This document shows, piece by piece, positions 27,449 to 35,334 of a DNA stretch of 64,000 nt. Every line of letters begins with the position of its first letter. Position 1 is the first letter of the stretch. The stretch is taken from assembly GCA_016844945.1 (NCBI GenBank), contig JAERTJ010000054.1:1-64000 (forward strand). The letters are read 5' to 3'. Made by a program: the position numbers and the translations under genes. The stretch comes from Fidelibacterota bacterium. Its GTDB lineage: Bacteria; Fidelibacterota; UBA8477; JABMPR01. Below the pieces are notes generated by a model. The model was given only the letters and a program-made list of their open reading frames with translations, did no database searches and was not told where the DNA came from.

Positions 27449-27802
27449 TTAAACCCCTAACCGTTTTTGTTCCTTTTTGCTCATGGTTTTAACAACCAGG
27501 ACATAGGAATCTTCAATCAGTTTTATGAGCATATTCTTCTCAACTGAGTCATCCAGAATCACTGTATTCCAATGGTCTTTAGTCATATGATATCCCGGTC
27601 GTATTGCTTCGAACTGGGAGCGTAAAATCAACGCATCATCAGGGTTGCACTTCAAGTTTATTGCAAGCGGATCCTTGTCTATACTTACCAGAGCAAACAT
27701 CTTTTTACCCACCTTAAAAACAGGTGTGATATCATCAAAAGGAAAGGTGAGTGTGGCATCATTCAAGGAGAGTAAAAGTTTTTCCAGTTCGTCATATTGC
27801 AT
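27449..27802 (-). CDS. MmcQ/YjbR family protein
   Basis: 117 residues covering the whole MmcQ/YjbR fold (CyaY-like). Typical motifs are TFPFDDITPVFKVGKKMFAL near residue 20, LNLKC-like INLKCNPDDA, and GYHMTKDHWNTVIL in the middle. Members bind DNA or nucleotides in structural studies, but the cellular role is unclear. It follows the TrpF-like gene by 12 bp behind TAAGGA and is likely in the same transcript. The operon link to TrpF gives no obvious functional clue. Confidence 0.88.
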   Translation of the reverse strand: MQYDELEKLLLSLNDATLTFPFDDITPVFKVGKKMFALVSIDKDPLAINLKCNPDDALILRSQFEAIRPGYHMTKDHWNTVILDDSVEKNMLIKLIEDSYVLVVKTMSKKEQKRLGV

Positions 27803-27814
27803 GAAACTTAGTCC

Positions 27815-28480
27815 TTATTGAATAGACAAATTGCTGATGGTATTCATGAATTGTTGAAGCTTATTTTTATCCAGATACCCACCAGAGCGAACACCAGAAC
27901 AGAGATCAACACCGCTGGGTTTTACATGAGTTATGGCGTCACTAATATTTTCAGGGTTTAATCCACCCGCCAGAAAAACGGGTAATTCGCTACCCTGACA
28001 AATTTCCCGACTGATACCCCAATCATGCGTAGCCCCTGTTCCTCCAAGCGTCTTTATTTTTGCTTCAGGATTTCCCGAATCAAGGAGAAGGAAATCGACG
28101 TTATCTTGATATGCTTGTGCCTCCTTCAGGGATGAATTATCGCGGACATGAATGACCTGAATCAGTGCTGTTGTTCGTCGTGCTTTTTTGAGCTTGAGTA
28201 GCTCTGTCGGAGGTAGAGTATCCACCAACTGAATACCCCAGGTTTTGACCGTATTGTGCTGAGCGATTATCTCATCACTCGTAAGCTTACTGGTGAGTAA
28301 AATGGTTTTGGTTTCAGAGGGTAGTCCAGCAACAATATCTTTGATTTCAGTAAGCGATATAACACCAGGTCCACTGGGCATTTCAGATACCAACCCCAAA
28401 TAATCCGCACCGGCTTCTCGTGCCATTTGGGCTTCGCTTAAAGAACTAATACAACATACTTTAACCTTTGGTAAGGACAT
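27815..28480 (-). CDS. trpF: Phosphoribosylanthranilate isomerase homologue (TrpF-like)
   Basis: 221 residues of a (beta/alpha)8 barrel. Visible TrpF features: VKVCC near the N-terminus (catalytic Cys9), LLLDS with the catalytic Asp, GGTGATHDW, and two phosphate-binding turns, LAGGLNPENI and GVDLCSGVR. The family normally has KICGI and DVSSGVE, so this copy is divergent (Cys for Gly after the catalytic Cys; Arg where Glu is usual). No other trp genes lie nearby. It may be the sole PRA isomerase of the genome or a relative with another sugar-phosphate substrate. ATG 28480 follows TGAGG. Confidence 0.75.
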   Translation of the reverse strand: MSLPKVKVCCISSLSEAQMAREAGADYLGLVSEMPSGPGVISLTEIKDIVAGLPSETKTILLTSKLTSDEIIAQHNTVKTWGIQLVDTLPPTELLKLKKARRTTALIQVIHVRDNSSLKEAQAYQDNVDFLLLDSGNPEAKIKTLGGTGATHDWGISREICQGSELPVFLAGGLNPENISDAITHVKPSGVDLCSGVRSGGYLDKNKLQQFMNTISNLSIQ

Positions 28481-28629
28481 TAAAAAACCTCAAGATTGTA
28501 AAATTCAACAAAAAACCCAAAATACGTTAAAAAAGCTCATAATATAAAATAAATGGGGGCTAACAGGTGCAAGGTCGCACTTCACGAGGGAAAAACAAGG
28601 GCTAATGTTGATTATACTTCATGTCAATT

Positions 28630-29622
28630 TTAGTTAAAGTACTTCTTTAAGTCGTTTAAAACCACGGCTGGAAGCTCGCTTTTCACCCGAATGAAATAAA
28701 TGCTATGTGCTTCACAGAAGCCGGGGTCAAGTTTGATATAATCCTTTTGTGTAGTAATCCAATATGAGCATGAATTATCAGTGATCATATCAAGCTGCCC
28801 CTGAGTGTATTGTGCATGATCAGGGAAAGATATTTGCGTATGAGCGGGACCGTGAATTGCGTTAACAGAATCAAAAAAATACTGTGGATTTCCCAGGCCA
28901 GCGAACAGTCCATAGTCACCTGAAAGTTCATCGAGATTAAGGCTGGAATCCTGGCTGTTGTAGACCTTTTTTTCCAGTGTAAAAGACAGGTTTTGTCCCT
29001 GCTTAGAACCCCGGGCATTTTTGCTGTAAAGGATCTGATCCGCCCGGTGAAGCTCATGCGCTTTTTCACGAAAATTTCCCCAGGGTAGGAGGTGCTGTTT
29101 TTGAGTCGACGGATAATCAATGATGACAATATCCAGATCCCGAAAAAGACGTCTGTGTTGAAAGCCATCATCCAGAATGATGACATCAGGGGTGAAATTA
29201 TCCTCAAGATATTGAGCACCAACCACACGATTTTCTGACACCACGACAGGCACTCCAGGAAAGTTTTGAGCCAATAAAAATGGCTCGTCCCCAGACTCTA
29301 AAACAGATGCCCTATGGGCGGTCATATTAGCAACAACCAATAACCCTTTTGTCTGTCGCCCGTAGCCCCGGGATAATATTGAAGGGTTTTTATTTTGATC
29401 TAAAAAATATTGAACCAGGGACTGTACAAGAATTGTTTTTCCACTACCGCCTGCTGAAATATTCCCCACAGAAATAACTGGAGTTTTGACACGATGAATT
29501 TTAAAAAGTCCTTTGTTGTAACAGAAATTTCTCATGGAAATCAGGATGCCATATATGCTGGATAATATTATTCGTACGGGTAAGAACCAGGTGGCAGAAT
29601 GCAAATATTTAGCGATGCTCAT
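28630..29622 (-). CDS. lpxK: Tetraacyldisaccharide 4'-kinase
   Basis: 330 residues, the usual LpxK size. The N-terminus has a membrane-associating hydrophobic helix. The modified P-loop is SVGNISAGGSGKT at about 51-63, followed by SRGYGR, then ILDDGFQHRRL, the LpxK hallmark with the catalytic Asp pair, and LLPWGNFRE. It phosphorylates the 4' position of the lipid A disaccharide at the cytoplasmic face of the inner membrane. It is the last gene of a four-gene lipid A operon and starts 5 bp after the acyltransferase stop without a Shine-Dalgarno, suggesting translational coupling. Confidence 0.95.
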   Translation of the reverse strand: MSIAKYLHSATWFLPVRIILSSIYGILISMRNFCYNKGLFKIHRVKTPVISVGNISAGGSGKTILVQSLVQYFLDQNKNPSILSRGYGRQTKGLLVVANMTAHRASVLESGDEPFLLAQNFPGVPVVVSENRVVGAQYLEDNFTPDVIILDDGFQHRRLFRDLDIVIIDYPSTQKQHLLPWGNFREKAHELHRADQILYSKNARGSKQGQNLSFTLEKKVYNSQDSSLNLDELSGDYGLFAGLGNPQYFFDSVNAIHGPAHTQISFPDHAQYTQGQLDMITDNSCSYWITTQKDYIKLDPGFCEAHSIYFIRVKSELPAVVLNDLKKYFN

Positions 29623-29627
29623 CAGGC

Positions 29628-30299
29628 TTAAATGAGGAAGCTATCTTCCAGGTCTTCTTGATGTTTCTTGCAAAGCAAACTGACTGCTTTTAATGCATCA
29701 TCCAGTGCCTCGCTTTTGAGCTTTGGATCCACTTTAACAGGTGTTCCAAAACTTGCTACTGCTTTTGAAAAAGGAAGGGGAATGACAAACTTGTCCCAAC
29801 CCCTTGCACGAAGCGCCCATTTCGAAACAGTCGCTGTAGGGATGATATATCCATCTAAATGTTGAGCCGCTACAAAAGTCCCGGGTTTCATTTCACGTCT
29901 GGGGCCCCGTGGTCCATCGGAGGCAAAAGCAGAAACTTTCACCTCTCTTTTACGCAAATAGCGAATCATCCCTCGGTAAGCCTTACGACCTCCGCGGGTA
30001 CTCGATCCACGAAAAGTCACATAGTTCAAACCCTCAAGTACAGCGCTGGCAATATCTCCATCTGCTGCTTGACTGACGATGGCTGCCGGTTTCAATGGTG
30101 CGGTGAGATACCAGCCGATAAACATGTCTCCATGCCAAAACTGGAACACGATGGGAGAACCAGTTTTTAACAACTGTTGAACCTTTGTCCACCCGCGTAC
30201 CTCGAGGCGTAGACTTCTACCGATACCATTGACGAGATAACCACCAATTCTGCGAGCAACCCGTGATATCCGGTTTTGTGTTTGTCGGTCCAGTCCCAT
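29628..30299 (-). CDS. DUF374 lysophospholipid acyltransferase family protein
   Basis: About 223 residues from ATG 30299 (MGLDRQ), two bases after the lpxB stop. The ORF-track start at 30347 overlaps lpxB by 46 nt and adds only residues translated out of frame from lpxB. DUF374 motifs are FQFWHGDM (His-acidic pair of the acyltransferase site), RGSSTRGG, SDGPRGPRREMKPG and a PF-containing C-terminal strand. Proteins of this family lie beside lpx and kdtA genes and are thought to transfer an acyl chain to lipid A or a related lipid. Its position between lpxB and lpxK supports a late lipid A acyltransferase role. Confidence 0.88.
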   Translation of the reverse strand: MGLDRQTQNRISRVARRIGGYLVNGIGRSLRLEVRGWTKVQQLLKTGSPIVFQFWHGDMFIGWYLTAPLKPAAIVSQAADGDIASAVLEGLNYVTFRGSSTRGGRKAYRGMIRYLRKREVKVSAFASDGPRGPRREMKPGTFVAAQHLDGYIIPTATVSKWALRARGWDKFVIPLPFSKAVASFGTPVKVDPKLKSEALDDALKAVSLLCKKHQEDLEDSFLI

Positions 30300-30301
30300 A
30301 T

Positions 30302-31438
30302 CTAATTCAAATCCTCTAGAATTTGATCTGCTATAATTTTCGCGCAACCTGGTTTACCAAGGGCTTGTTTTAGGTATGCCAGCTTCTCCAGCATATTTTT
30401 GCGTAAGCCCTCATTGGTTAAGAGAGTAGACACCTGTTCAGAGATGATTTTTCCAGTAGCTTCTTTCTGAATGAGCTCAGGCACGGCACGCTCACCTACA
30501 ATCAAGTTGGGCATGGCGAGATGATCAATATCCACCAAAAGCTTGCCGATAACATATGACAATGGCGCAATTTTGTAAATCACCACCAGGGGCGTACCCA
30601 GGTAAGCTGTCTCCAGAGTCGCGGTACCTGAAGCAACGATGGCAACATCAGCATGAGCCATCATGGGGTAGGGGTTATCATGGATAACCTTAATGCCAGG
30701 TTCACTTGAGAAAGCATCATAGTATGAACTGGAAAGCGATGAAAGACCGGCAAGTACAAACTGGATATCTGAATTGACTTTGTGTAGCTCATGAACCGCA
30801 TTAAGAATGGGTGCCGTATGTCGCTCCATTTCGTTGCGTCGACTTCCAGGCAATAGAGCAACCAGGGGTTTGTCGGGATCCAATCCCTGTTCTTTATAAA
30901 AATCAGTTCGTGTGGGTAGCTTGAAATCTTTTTCCACAACAGGATGTCCGGTGAAGGTGACTGGAATACCCTGTTCCTTGTAAAACCTTTCTTCAAAAGG
31001 AAAAATAACAAACATGCGCTTGATGAATTTACGCATGGTTTTAACACGCCCCTTCTTCCAGGCCCACACTTGAGGGGAGATGTAATAATAAACCGGAATG
31101 CCCATCGCTTTCAATTTTACGCCAAGGCGGATGTTAAAGCCGGGGTAATCAAGAAGGATGGCAGCATCTGGTTTTCGCACCTGACACTGTTCAATCACAG
31201 TATCCATGACCTCCCTAAAAAAGGAGAGATGTTTAATTACTTCCAAAAAACCAGTTACTGAAAGATCTCTGGCGTGGTAAAGGGTGTCCAACCCCTTTAA
31301 TGCCATTAGGTCACCACCAAGCCCCCAGAAGTTTATTTCTGTATCCTGTGACTTAAGGGCAGCCATGAGAGGTGCTGCATGTTGGTCGCCAGAGACTTCT
31401 CCAGCAACAATGAGCAGGTTGGTCGCTTGATCTTTTAT
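30302..31438 (-). CDS. lpxB: Lipid-A-disaccharide synthase, with a probable non-AUG start
   Basis: The ORF-track ATG (31366) would delete the conserved N-terminal segment. Reading further upstream in frame gives LLIVAGEVSGDQHAAPLM, the invariant LpxB donor-site region. No ATG, GTG or TTG exists in frame before the upstream gene ends. Candidate starts are ATA at 31438 (AGGG six bases upstream, 2 bp after the previous stop) or CTG at 31417. The remainder is standard: DYPGFNIRLG, YYISPQVWAW, LLPGSRRNE and ASGTATLE. LpxB joins UDP-diacylglucosamine to lipid X at the inner membrane. Total about 379 residues, normal for the family. Second gene of the lipid A operon. Confidence 0.93.
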   Translation of the reverse strand: MKDQATNLLIVAGEVSGDQHAAPLMAALKSQDTEINFWGLGGDLMALKGLDTLYHARDLSVTGFLEVIKHLSFFREVMDTVIEQCQVRKPDAAILLDYPGFNIRLGVKLKAMGIPVYYYISPQVWAWKKGRVKTMRKFIKRMFVIFPFEERFYKEQGIPVTFTGHPVVEKDFKLPTRTDFYKEQGLDPDKPLVALLPGSRRNEMERHTAPILNAVHELHKVNSDIQFVLAGLSSLSSSYYDAFSSEPGIKVIHDNPYPMMAHADVAIVASGTATLETAYLGTPLVVIYKIAPLSYVIGKLLVDIDHLAMPNLIVGERAVPELIQKEATGKIISEQVSTLLTNEGLRKNMLEKLAYLKQALGKPGCAKIIADQILEDLN

Positions 31439-31440
31439 GG

Positions 31441-32415
31441 TTAACCCTGGAGTTGTTGGTTGATTAGATCTGCGATTCTAAGCGCTTCGAGACCATCCCG
31501 CCCACTTACTAAAGGCGTTTTCTTTTCCAATATGGAATCTGCAAACGCAGCTTGCTCTGCGTACATAGCATCAAGCTTGGGAAGTTCACGATTGGTATAT
31601 ACGATTGATTTGTCTGAGCCCTCCATGGGAATCACACGATCACCATCCAATTCAGTGCCAGACTCTTTCAACGAATACATCTCAGTGGAGCCTTTCTGGA
31701 AATCAATGGTGATATAATTTTCAGGTTGGAAAATGCGCATTTTACGCATGGGGTTTAGGGAAATTCGACTGGCAGTGACATTTGCCACACAGCCGTTTTC
31801 AAAGGTGAGTCGTGCGTTGGCAATATCGGCCAGTTTGGATACCACAGCCAGACCATTGGCTTGAATATTGGTGACCGGGCTTTTGACTAGAGAAAGAATG
31901 ATATCGATGTCATGAATCATGTTTTCATGAACCACAGGGTTATCAATACCCCGGGGAACAAAACTCACCAGGCGATGGGCTTCAATAAATTGAGGTTTAA
32001 GCACAACACCATCCAGGGCTGCCAAGGCAGGATTAAACCGCTCGACATGTCCGACCTGTATGTTCACGCCATTTTTATCAGCCAGGGAAACCAACTCCTC
32101 GGCTTCTTTCAGGGTGACAGAAATTGGTTTTTCAATAAAGACATGTTTGCCCGCCTCCAGAGCCTTTGTGGCGTAGGAGTGGTGAAATTTTGTTGGACAG
32201 GTAATAAATAGCGCATCGCAAGATTTAATCAACTCATGGTGATTGGATGCTACAGGAACATTGAATTCCCTGGCTACGAGGGTGGCTCGTTCATTATCAG
32301 TGTCATAGATGCCCAGACAATCCCATTTTTCATGTTGACTGAGATGTCTGGTGTGAAAGCGGCCAATATGACCCGCTCCGATTAATCCGGCCTTGAGTTT
32401 GTTTGCATTTATCAT
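31441..32415 (-). CDS. Gfo/Idh/MocA family oxidoreductase, GnnA-like candidate
   Basis: 324 residues with an N-terminal Rossmann fold (GLIGAGHIGRFHTRHL) and the family Lys motif FIEKPIS, then QVGHVERFNPA as in sugar 3-dehydrogenases. It heads the operon with lpxB, ending 2 bp before it. In Acidithiobacillus and Leptospira the oxidoreductase GnnA, beside lpxA/lpxB, oxidises UDP-GlcNAc at C3 so that aminotransferase GnnB can make UDP-GlcNAc3N for amide-linked lipid A. The position here suggests the same role, but no gnnB is in the window. Many Gfo/Idh enzymes act on other sugars, so the substrate is inference. Confidence 0.85.
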   Translation of the reverse strand: MINANKLKAGLIGAGHIGRFHTRHLSQHEKWDCLGIYDTDNERATLVAREFNVPVASNHHELIKSCDALFITCPTKFHHSYATKALEAGKHVFIEKPISVTLKEAEELVSLADKNGVNIQVGHVERFNPALAALDGVVLKPQFIEAHRLVSFVPRGIDNPVVHENMIHDIDIILSLVKSPVTNIQANGLAVVSKLADIANARLTFENGCVANVTASRISLNPMRKMRIFQPENYITIDFQKGSTEMYSLKESGTELDGDRVIPMEGSDKSIVYTNRELPKLDAMYAEQAAFADSILEKKTPLVSGRDGLEALRIADLINQQLQG

Positions 32416-32708
32416 AGCGGAAAAATTAAGTCAAAACCACAGGGGTGAAAGGCTATTCCCACAGGAGTGTGTTGAAACCTGATCTACTCTTAACTGGCTA
32501 TTCTTGCTCTGATACAGAAATGTAAGAAGAGGGTGAAAAGCTCTCTTTGAGAACATCATTAACCTGGAAACCCATCGAATTCATGAACCCATAAACCCTC
32601 ACCCCATTTCTGGAAATTCATTCATGGTAAAAAATGTATTTAATGTTAATTTAATAGTCTCCCGGATGAATTAAGGTATTGATTAAAAAAAACTGTAAGG
32701 GTCGGAAA

Positions 32709-34226
32709 ATGTCAGCACGTGAAATTATTCTCAAAGAATTACTTGACGCCAGTCATCTTCAGGGTGTGGAAGCTCTGTTGAGCTGGGATCAAGAGACCTA
32801 TATGCCTGAAGGCGCTGGTGCTGCTCGAGCTGAACAAGTCGCATATATCACCACACTCATGCATTCAAAATTGGTGGGTGAGCCGCTAAAAAATGCGCTT
32901 GAGGAACTTATAGACCTGAAAACAGGTGAACTGCGGATTATGACTCTCAACGACCGCGAGACCCGTCAACTCAAAGAAATCTGGAGAGACTACCGCCAGG
33001 AAGCCTCACTTCCCACTGAATTTGTTTCAGCCCTGGCAAAACACGCTTCTGTGTCACAACAAGCCTGGGTGCGTGCGCGCAAAGACAATGACTTCGCCTT
33101 TTTTGAACCCTTTCTGACGAAAATGGTCCAGATGCAAAAAGAGAAAGCCAAATATCTTGAAGTAGGGACAACAGACTATGATAGCCTGCTGGATCAATTT
33201 GAACCGGATATGACATCAGAAAATGTCAGTCTTCTGTTTGGTGAGATTCGCGAACGTCTTGTTCCGCTTATTCAAAAAATTCAGGAAGTCAAACACCGGG
33301 TAAATGGAAGCCTTTTGACCAAAGAATATGATGTAGACAAACAATGGGATTTTGGGGTCACCATGCTGGAAGCTATTGGTTTTGATCTGAATATGGGACG
33401 GCAGGACCGCTCGGCACATCCATTTACCACCAGTACACATCCAACAGATGTGAGAACCACGACTCGATTAAGGGAAAATGATCTGAAGTCGGCCCTCTTG
33501 AGTACGCTCCACGAAGGAGGCCATGCCCTTTATGAACAGGGGCTACCACTGGAAGAATATGGAAACCCCCTGGGTCAGGCTATTTCATTGGGCATCCATG
33601 AGAGTCAATCACGAATGTGGGAAAACCTGGTAGGGTTGAGCCCCGCTTTTTGGCGGTTTGCTTATCCCAAACTCCAGGCAAAATTCCCCGATCAATTGCG
33701 GAATGCTGATCGTGATATGTTTTATGCAGCGCTAAATCGTGTTCGACCCAGCGCCATTCGTGTAGAGGCCGATGAGGCAACTTACAACCTGCACATCATG
33801 TTGCGCTTTGAGATCGAAAAAATGCTCATCAATGAAAACTTTCCAGTTGCAGAGCTACCTCAGCTCTGGAATGAAAAAATGCAGGAGTATCTGGGCTTTA
33901 CACCAGCAAATGATACTGAAGGTGTCTTGCAGGATGTACACTGGTCGTTTGGTGCTTTCGGCTATTTTCCAACCTACACATTAGGAAACCTGTATAGTGT
34001 TCAGTTTTTTAACCAGGCAAAAATAGATATCTCCGGAATCGATGAATCGTTTGCCCGGGGAGATTTCTCTGGGCTCCTGGACTGGCTCCGCGAACATATT
34101 CACACCAAGGGTCGGGGGCGAAAAGCAGAGGAACTGGTTGTTGAACTAACAGGAAAACCCCTGTCAGCAAAGCCATTTATGGATTATCTGGAAGAGAAAT
34201 ACAGCAAGGTTTACAACCTGAGTTAA
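32709..34226 (+). CDS. M32 family metallocarboxypeptidase (Taq-type)
   Basis: 505 residues from ATG 32709, which has AAGGG at good spacing; the ORF-track TTG at 32679 lacks one. M32 features: LLSWDQETYMPEGA near the start, the zinc motif HEGGH (about residue 267) within LLSTLHEGGHALYEQG, and GIHESQSRMWEN supplying the third ligand, then DEATYNLHIMLRFEIE. Length is standard (about 500). These cytoplasmic enzymes remove C-terminal residues with broad specificity and take part in peptide turnover. Transcribed divergently from the lipid A operon across a 293-bp promoter region. Confidence 0.93.
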   Translation: MSAREIILKELLDASHLQGVEALLSWDQETYMPEGAGAARAEQVAYITTLMHSKLVGEPLKNALEELIDLKTGELRIMTLNDRETRQLKEIWRDYRQEASLPTEFVSALAKHASVSQQAWVRARKDNDFAFFEPFLTKMVQMQKEKAKYLEVGTTDYDSLLDQFEPDMTSENVSLLFGEIRERLVPLIQKIQEVKHRVNGSLLTKEYDVDKQWDFGVTMLEAIGFDLNMGRQDRSAHPFTTSTHPTDVRTTTRLRENDLKSALLSTLHEGGHALYEQGLPLEEYGNPLGQAISLGIHESQSRMWENLVGLSPAFWRFAYPKLQAKFPDQLRNADRDMFYAALNRVRPSAIRVEADEATYNLHIMLRFEIEKMLINENFPVAELPQLWNEKMQEYLGFTPANDTEGVLQDVHWSFGAFGYFPTYTLGNLYSVQFFNQAKIDISGIDESFARGDFSGLLDWLREHIHTKGRGRKAEELVVELTGKPLSAKPFMDYLEEKYSKVYNLS

Positions 34227-34253
34227 ACCTCTTGGTGATATGAGGTAGTGCCT

Positions 34254-34709
34254 GTGAAGATAAATGATAAACAGATCATAAAATCCCAGCTCATTCAATG
34301 TGATACCAAAACCGCCTGGTGGAAGTGGACCACTCATGAAGGACTCAAGACCTTTATCGGTATGGACAATAAGGTTGAGCTTCAGCCGGGAGGTGCCTTT
34401 GAAATCTATTTTCTCATGGACAACCAGCCAGGAACAAGGGGAGGAGAAGGCAATCAGGTATTGAGCTTTATTCCTGAGGAGATGTTGTCCTTTACCTGGA
34501 ACGCCCCACCGACCATCCCTGAAGTTCGCAATCATGATCACCGCACCTGGGTGGTAGTAAATTTCAACGCACTTGACCCTGTAACCACAGAGGTCGTTTT
34601 GAAACATGTGGGTTGGCTGGATGGTGAGAAATGGGATGAAACCGTTGCCTATTTTGAAAACGCCTGGGATATTGTCATGAAATCACTTGCAGAGAGCTGT
34701 AAAAAATAA
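34254..34709 (+). CDS. SRPBCC/AHSA1-family protein
   Basis: About 151 residues. GAGG at 34242 fits the GTG at 34254 (8 bases) better than the ORF-track GTG at 34248 (2 bases). The fold is a START/Bet v1-like helix-grip: TAWWKWTTHEGLKTFIG, then GGAFEIYFL, LSFTWNAPP, TEVVLKHVGWLDGEKWDE and a long C-terminal helix. AHSA1-type proteins bind hydrophobic ligands or act as chaperone cofactors; no specific function is known for this subgroup. It follows the M32 gene by 27 bp and may be cotranscribed. Confidence 0.82.
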   Translation: MKINDKQIIKSQLIQCDTKTAWWKWTTHEGLKTFIGMDNKVELQPGGAFEIYFLMDNQPGTRGGEGNQVLSFIPEEMLSFTWNAPPTIPEVRNHDHRTWVVVNFNALDPVTTEVVLKHVGWLDGEKWDETVAYFENAWDIVMKSLAESCKK

Positions 34710-34984
34710 AAAAATCTCCCGGACATTGAGTTCATTTACCCGGTCGTAGCTTAGAATGCGTAGACTGGTCGAAATATCCGAATCCCTCCGAGGTGGTTTT
34801 GATAGACATCGAAAGGCTCTATCTTCGGGTTTACCCCAGCCGTCTTTGCGAGGCTCGTAGTGTCGCGGCCTGTCTATGCCGAAGCGGCTCCGCGCACCTT
34901 CCTTCAGTACGAATACGGCGGACAGGTGCAGGTAGGCAATCCTTATACTAAACAGAGAAACTTCCTGCAACATATTGCCCTATA

Positions 34985-35049
34985 GTTTGGGCTAAAGCCC
35001 GATTATTGTGAGTGCTTAAACCCCCGCCTTAAAAGGTGGGGTAATATTG
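34985..35049 (+). repeat. Palindromic dispersed repeat, copy A
   Basis: 65 bp beginning GTTTGGGCTAAAGCCC and ending AATATTG, colinear with copy B at 51533-51597 (47 of 65 positions identical by hand count). It has two hairpins: GGGC-TAAA-GCCC and CCCCGCCTT-AA-AAGGTGGGG. Stem bases differ between copies in a compensating way (T-A versus C-G, G-U versus G-C). Confidence 0.65.
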
Positions 35050-35097
35050 AAATTGCCCACAGTTTTAGTCGGTGGATAATAAATACCTGCACGCTTC

Positions 35098-35137
35098 GCG
35101 GTTAATAAATCAGTGCAATCAGTGTAATCCGTGATTC
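35098..35137 (+). repeat. Direct repeat with 9-nt internal periodicity, copy 1
   Basis: GCGGTTAA followed by AATCAGTGC-AATCAGTGT-AATCCGTGA: three tandem 9-mers, then TTC. Copy 2 lies 125 bp downstream. Confidence 0.6.
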
Positions 35138-35220
35138 GTAGCTACGGATCAAGATTCTTCGTTGCACTCAGAATGACATTGGCAGTAACCTCAATCATTC
35201 TCCAAGTCCTTTGCCCCCTC

Positions 35221-35262
35221 TGCGGTTAAGCCAATCAGTGCAATCCGTGTAATCCGTGGTTC
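35221..35262 (+). repeat. Direct repeat with 9-nt internal periodicity, copy 2
   Basis: TGCGGTTAAGCC then AATCAGTGC-AATCCGTGT-AATCCGTGG-TTC. It differs from copy 1 at two positions of the 30-nt core. Confidence 0.6.
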
Positions 35263-35334
35263 CCAAAGCCCCTGCAAATTCTAACTTCCCAGCCGTATGC
35301 AGAATGAAATAAATAAAAAGAAAGAAATGAATAG

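Larger units (their letters stand above)
34710..35334. other. Repeat-rich intergenic region without genes
   Basis: 625 bp with no credible ORF. From 34736 to about 34940 it is GC-richer and contains phrases such as CTTTGCGAGGCTCGTAG, of the kind seen in dispersed non-coding repeats. At 34985-35049 there is a palindromic element also present at 51533. At 35098-35262 there are two copies of a 9-nt-periodic repeat. TTCGTTGCACTCAGAATGACA (35157-35177) likewise resembles a common dispersed intergenic phrase. No RNA gene was recognised. Confidence 0.6.

Noticed and set aside
29859-30170. Plus-strand ORFs opposite the lipid A operon
   Set aside because: Shadow frames; the minus-strand genes carry clear family motifs.
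34736-34940. rRNA or tRNA remnant in the GC-richer intergenic stretch
   Set aside because: No tRNA cloverleaf or T-loop consensus and no rRNA core sequence recognised.
34683-34973. 96-residue minus-strand ORF in the repeat-rich gap
   Set aside because: Composed of dispersed-repeat text, overlaps the AHSA1 3' end, no ribosome site or homology.
35098-35262. CRISPR array
   Set aside because: Only two copies of the longer repeat with a 9-nt internal period; no regular spacers or cas genes.
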